Below are positions 6,341 to 9,762 of a stretch of DNA of 9,762 bases, one piece after another. The stretch is from Chloroflexota bacterium (GTDB lineage: Bacteria; Chloroflexota; UBA6077; FW602-bin22; JACQUS01): assembly GCA_016210125.1 (NCBI GenBank), contig JACQUS010000323.1, positions 1-9,762 on the forward strand. Reading direction: 5' to 3'. Made by a program: the position numbers and the translations under genes. The stretch's first letter is position 1. Every line of letters begins with the position of its first letter. The notes below the pieces were generated by a model. That model made no database searches. It worked only from the letters and a program-made list of their open reading frames with translations, and had not been told where the DNA came from.

Positions 6341-6387
6341 CTAGCCTTGCGTCGTGATATTCGCTGCGGCGCCAAGTGCTGCGTCCA

Positions 6388-6416
6388 GGCTCGCGGCCGT
6401 TTGCGCGGCGCGAGCC
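6388..6416. repeat. Inverted repeat, 8-bp arms GGCTCGCG/CGCGAGCC
   Basis: Arms at 6388-6395 and 6409-6416 with a 13-nt middle that can add an inner CCG/CGG pairing (6397-6399 with 6406-6408), leaving a TTTGCG loop. There is no T-run on either side. Function is unknown; in RNA from either strand it would fold. Confidence 0.6.
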
Positions 6417-6430
6417 GCAATCTGTCGGCT

Positions 6431-6456
6431 GGCAGGGAATGCGCGCATTCCCTGCC
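6431..6456. repeat. Perfect 26-bp palindrome
   Basis: The half GGCAGGGAATGCG (6431-6443) is followed directly by its exact reverse complement (6444-6456), with no mismatch and no spacer. The symmetry stops abruptly at both ends. As RNA it folds into an 11-bp stem with a CGCG tetraloop, identical on both strands. It lies about 290 bp past the prmA stop. It could be a two-way terminator (but no T-run), an operator for a large dimer, or a mobile palindromic element. Confidence 0.9.
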
Positions 6457-6627
6457 CTCCACGGAGTCGGCACAAGCTGCGCCCGGACAGGGCTACCCGT
6501 GTAGGGACACGCGCATCCAGGGGGTGGGCACGGCCAGCGCCGCCGACACTCGGGTCTCCCCGCCGCACGCCGGCTCGCCTTACGCACGCGGGCTCTTCAC
6601 GTGATATAGGGAGGGGCGAGCAGCGCG

Positions 6628-6646
6628 CCTCCGCCGCGGCCGGAGG
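6628..6646. terminator. Weak hairpin about 100 bp past prmA
   Basis: Arms CCTCCG (6628-6633) and CGGAGG (6641-6646) with a 7-nt GC loop. It is the first sizeable hairpin I found downstream of prmA on the minus strand, but there is no T-tract, so its role in ending the dapB-dnaJ-prmA message is only a suggestion. Confidence 0.2.
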
Positions 6647-6743
6647 GTATGGGGAGAGCAGACGCGGCCCGCGCTGAGCCTCCCGCGAGGTCGATACGAT
6701 GGGCGCACGCCGGAGGGAAGCGACGCGCTCCGCGGATGGCGCG

Positions 6744-7649
6744 CTAGCGGCTCGGTCGCTGGCCAACGAGCGCTACCCACGGCGGCTGGGCGGCGCGCTC
6801 GACCACGGCGAGGCCGACGCGCTCCAGCGCTGCCACGACGTCCGCGGCCCGCTCCTCGACGATGCCGCCGACGATCAGCGTCCCGCCCGGCCGCAGCGCG
6901 CGCGCCAGCCCCGGCGCCAGGTCAGCGATCACCCGAGCGACGATGTTAGCGACGACGAGGTCGTAGCCCTCGCCGGCCGGTAGCGTCCCCTGCCGCACGG
7001 CGACCACGCCGGCCAGCTCGTTCAGCCCGACGTTCGCCGTCGCGGCAGTGACCGCCTGCGCGTCTACGTCGAGCGCGAGGACCTCTCGGGCGCCGAGCCG
7101 CGCCGCGGCAAGGGACAGGATGCCCGACCCGGTGCCCACGTCGAGCACGCGCATACCCGGCTGCACGCGCCGCTCCAGCGCGCCGAGGCAGAGCTGCGTG
7201 GACGGGTGCTGGCCCGTGCCGAAGGCCAGCCCGGGGTCGAGGATGATAACCAACTCGCCGGCGCGCGGCTCGTAGGCCCGCCACGTCGGGCGGATGATCA
7301 GGCGCTCGCCGATATGGAGCACCTGGAAGTGCTCCCTCCAGGCCGTGGCCCAGTCGTCCTCGCTGAACACGCGGACGGCGAGCGCGCCGAGCGGCGCCAG
7401 TCGGCCGAGCAGCCAGAGACCCTGCTCGATGGCCTCGCGCGCCGTCGCGCCCTCGGGCGTGTCGGGGACGTAGGCGGCCACGCGCACGCAGTCGGACGGC
7501 GCCGGCGGCTCATCCTCAAGTGGCAGCGGGCTCGGGGCCTCGTCGTGGATGGCCACGCCGCCGGGAGCGTGGCGCGCGAGCAGCTCGGCGACGGCGTCCG
7601 CCGCCTCGCGGTCCACCGTGCAGGAGAGCTCCAGCCAATCGTGGGCCAC
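6744..7649 (-). CDS. prmA: Ribosomal protein L11 methyltransferase
   Basis: 301 aa, usual size for PrmA (about 290-300). It trimethylates ribosomal protein L11 in the cytosol using SAM. The N-terminal L11-recognition domain begins HDWLELSCTVDREAADAV, followed by FSEDDWATAWREHFQ (95-109), IRPTW, the family signature DPGLAFGTGQHPST (138-151), SAM motif I LDVGTGSGILSL (169-180), the acidic LDVD after the second strand and ANIVA (234-238) with a LRPGGTLIVGGI strand. The frame stays open far upstream, but that part is antisense to dnaJ's own frame; the GTG at 7647-7649 overlaps the dnaJ stop by one base (TAGTG), the expected coupling arrangement. dnaJ and prmA are neighbours in many bacteria. Nothing is missing from the catalytic domain. 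Confidence 0.95.
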   Translation of the reverse strand: MAHDWLELSCTVDREAADAVAELLARHAPGGVAIHDEAPSPLPLEDEPPAPSDCVRVAAYVPDTPEGATAREAIEQGLWLLGRLAPLGALAVRVFSEDDWATAWREHFQVLHIGERLIIRPTWRAYEPRAGELVIILDPGLAFGTGQHPSTQLCLGALERRVQPGMRVLDVGTGSGILSLAAARLGAREVLALDVDAQAVTAATANVGLNELAGVVAVRQGTLPAGEGYDLVVANIVARVIADLAPGLARALRPGGTLIVGGIVEERAADVVAALERVGLAVVERAAQPPWVALVGQRPSR

Positions 7650-8770
7650 TATACGCCGAAGGCGTCCTTGACGCGCCCGAAGAGGCCCTTGTCGTCGGTC
7701 TGGCCGGCCGTCGGCGTGCCAAAGCTCTGTGCCAGCTCGCGGAGCAGGCGCCGCTGCTCGTCCGTGAGCTGCGTCGGCACGGCGAGGTGCGCATGCACGA
7801 CCAGGTCGCCGCGGCCGTTGCCGCCGAGGTACGGCACACCGCGGTTGCGCAGTCGGAAAGTCTTGCCCTGCTGCGCGCCAGGTGGGATGCGCAGGCGCTC
7901 GACATCGCCGTCGAGCGTCGACACGTCCACCGTATCGCCGAGCGCCGCCTGGGCGACGTTCAGCGACAGCTCGTAGTGCAGATCGTTGCCCTGCCGCCGG
8001 AACAGCGCGTGCTCCTGCACCGCGAAGACCACGTACAAGTTGCCCGGCGGGCCGCCGTTGGGGCTGCCTTCGCCCTCGCCCGTGAGGCGCACTTGCTGGC
8101 CGTCCTCGACGCCGGCCGGGATGGTGACCCGCAGCCGCCGCACGCCGCGGACGCGCCGCTGGCCGCGGCACTCCGGGCACGGCTCCGCGACGACCTGGCC
8201 CTCGCCGCCGCAGCGGTCGCAGGCCATCACGTTGACGAACTGGCCGAAGAGCGACTGGTGGACGCGACGGACCTCGCCTGAGCCACGGCAGAGCGGGCAC
8301 GTGGCCGGCTGCGAGCCGGGGCGAGCGCCCGTGCCACGGCAAGTCTGGCAGGTCTCCCAGCGCGGGAACTCCAGCTCTTTCTCGCAGCCGAAGACGGCCT
8401 CTTCGAAGGTCAGCGTAAGGTTGTAGCGCAGGTCGGCCCCGCGCTGCGGGCCGCGGCGCGTCGTTGTTGCCCCAAAGATCGTCTCGAACAGGTCGCCAAG
8501 GTCGCCAAAGCCGCCGAACCCGGTGAAACCTGGGCCGTTGGCCCCCTGTGGGCCGGCGTGGCCGAACTGGTCATACATCCGCCGCTTCTGGGCGTCGCTC
8601 AGGACCTCGTAGGCCTCGTTGATCTCTTTGAACTTGGCCTCGGCGTCGGGGCTCTGGTTGACGTCGGGGTGGTACTGGCGCGCCAGACGACGAAACGCAC
8701 GGCGCAGCTCTTCTTCGCTCGCCGTGCGCTGGACGCCTAGAACCTCGTAGTAATCGCGCTTCACACTCAT
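7649..8770 (-). CDS. dnaJ: Chaperone DnaJ (type I Hsp40)
   Basis: 373 aa, full length. It is the DnaK co-chaperone that stimulates ATP hydrolysis and delivers unfolded substrates. The J domain covers residues about 5-70 with HPD at 34-36, then a Gly/Phe-rich linker (about 72-100), four zinc-binding repeats starting at C141, C158, C184 and C198, and two C-terminal beta domains (LRVTIPAGVEDGQQVRL onward). The first three repeats are regular C-x2-C-x-G-x-G; the fourth reads CPECRGQRRV, with Arg in place of the last Gly, though both cysteines are kept. ATG at 8768-8770 overlaps the dapB stop (ATGA) and has no close Shine-Dalgarno, so its translation is probably coupled to dapB. No dnaK or grpE and no CIRCE element are seen in the window. 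Confidence 0.97.
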   Translation of the reverse strand: MSVKRDYYEVLGVQRTASEEELRRAFRRLARQYHPDVNQSPDAEAKFKEINEAYEVLSDAQKRRMYDQFGHAGPQGANGPGFTGFGGFGDLGDLFETIFGATTTRRGPQRGADLRYNLTLTFEEAVFGCEKELEFPRWETCQTCRGTGARPGSQPATCPLCRGSGEVRRVHQSLFGQFVNVMACDRCGGEGQVVAEPCPECRGQRRVRGVRRLRVTIPAGVEDGQQVRLTGEGEGSPNGGPPGNLYVVFAVQEHALFRRQGNDLHYELSLNVAQAALGDTVDVSTLDGDVERLRIPPGAQQGKTFRLRNRGVPYLGGNGRGDLVVHAHLAVPTQLTDEQRRLLRELAQSFGTPTAGQTDDKGLFGRVKDAFGV

Positions 8771-9567
8771 GCTATGCGCAATTCTAACAGATGCTCCAGC
8801 CCGTGAACAAGGCGGTCGAGCGCCACGACGCGCTTGATGGCCAGCAGCACCCCCGGCACGAATGCCTCGCGGCTCGTCGTGTCGTGGCGGATGGTGAGCG
8901 TCTGGCCGAGCGTGCCCAGCAGCACTTCTTGGTGCGCCACCAACCCGGCCAGGCGCACCGAGTGCAGGCCGATCCCGCCCAACTCTCCGCCACGCGCTCC
9001 GGCGACGGTCTCAGTGGGCGTCGCCGCACGCTGGAAGTCACGCCCGCGCCGCTCCAGCATGCCGCGCGCCGTCGCCAAAGCCGTGCCCGACGGCGCGTCG
9101 AGCTTGCGCTCGTGGTGCAGCTCGACGATCTCGGCGTACTCGAAGTACGGCGCGGCCAGGCGCGCGAACTGCATCATCAGCACCGCGCCGACGGCGAAGT
9201 TCGGCGCGACGACCCCGCCGAGCCGTCGCTCGGCGCAGCGCGCCGCCAGGTCGGCACCGTCGGCCGCGCTGAGGCCGGTGGTGCCGACGACCGGACGGAC
9301 GCCGGCGGCGACGGCCGCCAAAGCGTTCTGCTTGACGACGGTCGGCGTCGTGAAGTCGACCAGCACGTCCGGCCGCGTCTGCGCCAGCGCCTCCGCGAGG
9401 TCGACGTGCAGCGGCACCCGGGCCGGCCACTCGGCCGGCACCACGGCCGGGTGCGCGCGCACCACGCCGGCGACCAGTGCCAGCTCGCCGTCCTGTCCGA
9501 CGGCGCGCGCGACCTCACGCCCCATACGGCCGAGCGCCCCGGCTATGGCCACACGGATCGCTGCCAT
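8767..9567 (-). CDS. dapB: 4-hydroxy-tetrahydrodipicolinate reductase
   Basis: 266 aa, normal for DapB. It catalyses the NAD(P)H-dependent reduction step of the diaminopimelate/lysine pathway in the cytosol, needed for peptidoglycan and lysine. Seen in order: the nucleotide-binding loop IAGALGRMG (8-16), VDFTTP (70-75), VGTTG (94-98), APNFAVGAVL (121-130), the catalytic and substrate-binding stretch ELHHERKLDAPSGTA (149-163, with HH at 151-152 and K155) and the C-terminal GLVAHQEVLLGTLGQTLTIRHD. The ATG at 9565-9567 is chosen because GGGAGGGG lies about 6 nt upstream and the nucleotide fold begins right after it; the frame is open for another 63 codons upstream, but that part is low complexity. 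It is the first gene of the dapB-dnaJ-prmA coupled set. Confidence 0.97.
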   Translation of the reverse strand: MAAIRVAIAGALGRMGREVARAVGQDGELALVAGVVRAHPAVVPAEWPARVPLHVDLAEALAQTRPDVLVDFTTPTVVKQNALAAVAAGVRPVVGTTGLSAADGADLAARCAERRLGGVVAPNFAVGAVLMMQFARLAAPYFEYAEIVELHHERKLDAPSGTALATARGMLERRGRDFQRAATPTETVAGARGGELGGIGLHSVRLAGLVAHQEVLLGTLGQTLTIRHDTTSREAFVPGVLLAIKRVVALDRLVHGLEHLLELRIA

Positions 9568-9762
9568 GGTGCCCCTCCCGCCGCGCTGCGTCCCTGTGCA
9601 AGCGACCGCCCTGGGTGGAGATGCCCCACCCCACCTCCCCAACAGGGTTCCCAGAGAGCCTGTGAGTTTTTTGGTGCGTTCGTTCGCAGATCGGTATACC
9701 GGGCTGCTGGCAACCGCCCTGCGCCCCGCCGTGGGCGCGGCGGTCGCGCGCCGCACCGGCGC
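9568..9762. other. Leader region upstream of dapB
   Basis: No gene recognised. On the minus strand it holds the dapB ribosome site (9572-9579), a GGGTGG/CCACCC hairpin (9613-9618 with 9626-9631), a six-base A-run (T6 at 9667-9672 on the plus strand) and a 10-bp palindrome CGGTATACCG (9692-9701) that could contain a -10-like TATACC. A short ACAGG/CCTGT stem (9642-9646 with 9659-9663) precedes the T6 on the plus strand and looks like a weak plus-strand terminator, but there is no plus-strand gene for it to end. The promoter is likely here or beyond the window edge. Confidence 0.45.

Larger units (their letters stand above)
6163..6743. other. 581-bp gene-free region rich in inverted repeats, between housekeeping and respiratory blocks
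   Basis: Open frames here are short, Arg/Pro/Ala-rich, unlike any family I know, and have no convincing ribosome site. Instead it carries several dyads: 6304-6321, 6329-6340, 6388-6416, 6431-6456, a small CGTGT/ACACG hairpin (6498-6511) and a CCTCCG/CGGAGG hairpin (6628-6646). It follows the prmA stop and precedes the first cupredoxin gene, so it should hold the end of one transcript and the promoter and control region of the next. I could not find a convincing -35/-10 pair by eye; TAGAAA on the minus strand near 6250 lacks a partner at the right distance. Confidence 0.7.

Noticed and set aside
6428..6445. Sigma-54 promoter (TGGCAG ... TGC)
   Set aside because: The GG-to-GC distance is two bases too short, and the sequence is part of the 26-bp palindrome.
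6354..6677. Small plus-strand gene in the intergenic region
   Set aside because: No ribosome site, Arg/Ala/Pro-rich product with no recognisable fold, and it runs through several inverted repeats.
7650..8342. Upstream extension of PrmA into the dnaJ region
   Set aside because: The extension is an out-of-frame reading of dnaJ; the GTG overlapping the dnaJ stop gives a normal-length PrmA.
9642..9672. Intrinsic terminator on the plus strand
   Set aside because: The stem is only 5 bp with a long loop, and no plus-strand gene precedes it; mentioned only in the leader entry.

Overview
The window is a GC-rich (about two thirds G+C by eye), gene-dense bacterial chromosome segment. Every gene I can support lies on the minus strand, so transcription runs from right to left. 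Intact conserved genes (dapB, dnaJ, prmA) and consistent Shine-Dalgarno sequences point to a free-living bacterium. The mix of copper proteins, a cytochrome-bd-like oxidase without a canonical quinol-site signature and an AhbD/NirJ-type radical SAM protein would suit an uncultured soil or subsurface lineage (Rokubacteria/NC10, Nitrospirota or similar). That assignment is inference; there is no rRNA or other phylogenetic marker here.

Right part (9762 to 6744) is a housekeeping block. dapB (dihydrodipicolinate reductase) has its stop overlapping the start of dnaJ (ATGA). dnaJ has its stop overlapping the GTG start of prmA (ribosomal protein L11 methyltransferase; TAGTG). The three genes are therefore very probably co-transcribed and translationally coupled.

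The middle (6743 to 6163) is a 581-bp stretch with no credible gene but an unusual density of inverted repeats. It holds a perfect 26-bp palindrome, an 8-bp-arm hairpin, and two neighbouring palindromes that share a GACC-N2-GGTC core with centres 22 bp apart. The last two look like a tandem operator for the respiratory cluster that follows.

Left part (6162 to 1) is a respiratory cluster. In transcription order it encodes: an exported cupredoxin; a cupredoxin lipoprotein; a CydA-like (cytochrome bd superfamily) membrane subunit without a recognisable quinol Q-loop motif; a membrane-anchored class I cytochrome c with three transmembrane helices; a 143-aa four-helix membrane protein of unknown function; a tandem universal-stress protein fused to a PCP_red-like C-terminal domain; and a radical SAM/SPASM protein of the AhbD/NirJ heme-synthesis type, cut by the window edge. 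No CydB is present. The simplest model is that the bd-like subunit takes electrons from the periplasmic side through cytochrome c and/or the copper proteins instead of quinol, and that the last gene supplies or modifies heme. A 13-bp tandem repeat lies directly in front of the oxidase gene, and a 28-bp duplicated segment surrounds the ribosome-binding site of the lipoprotein cupredoxin.
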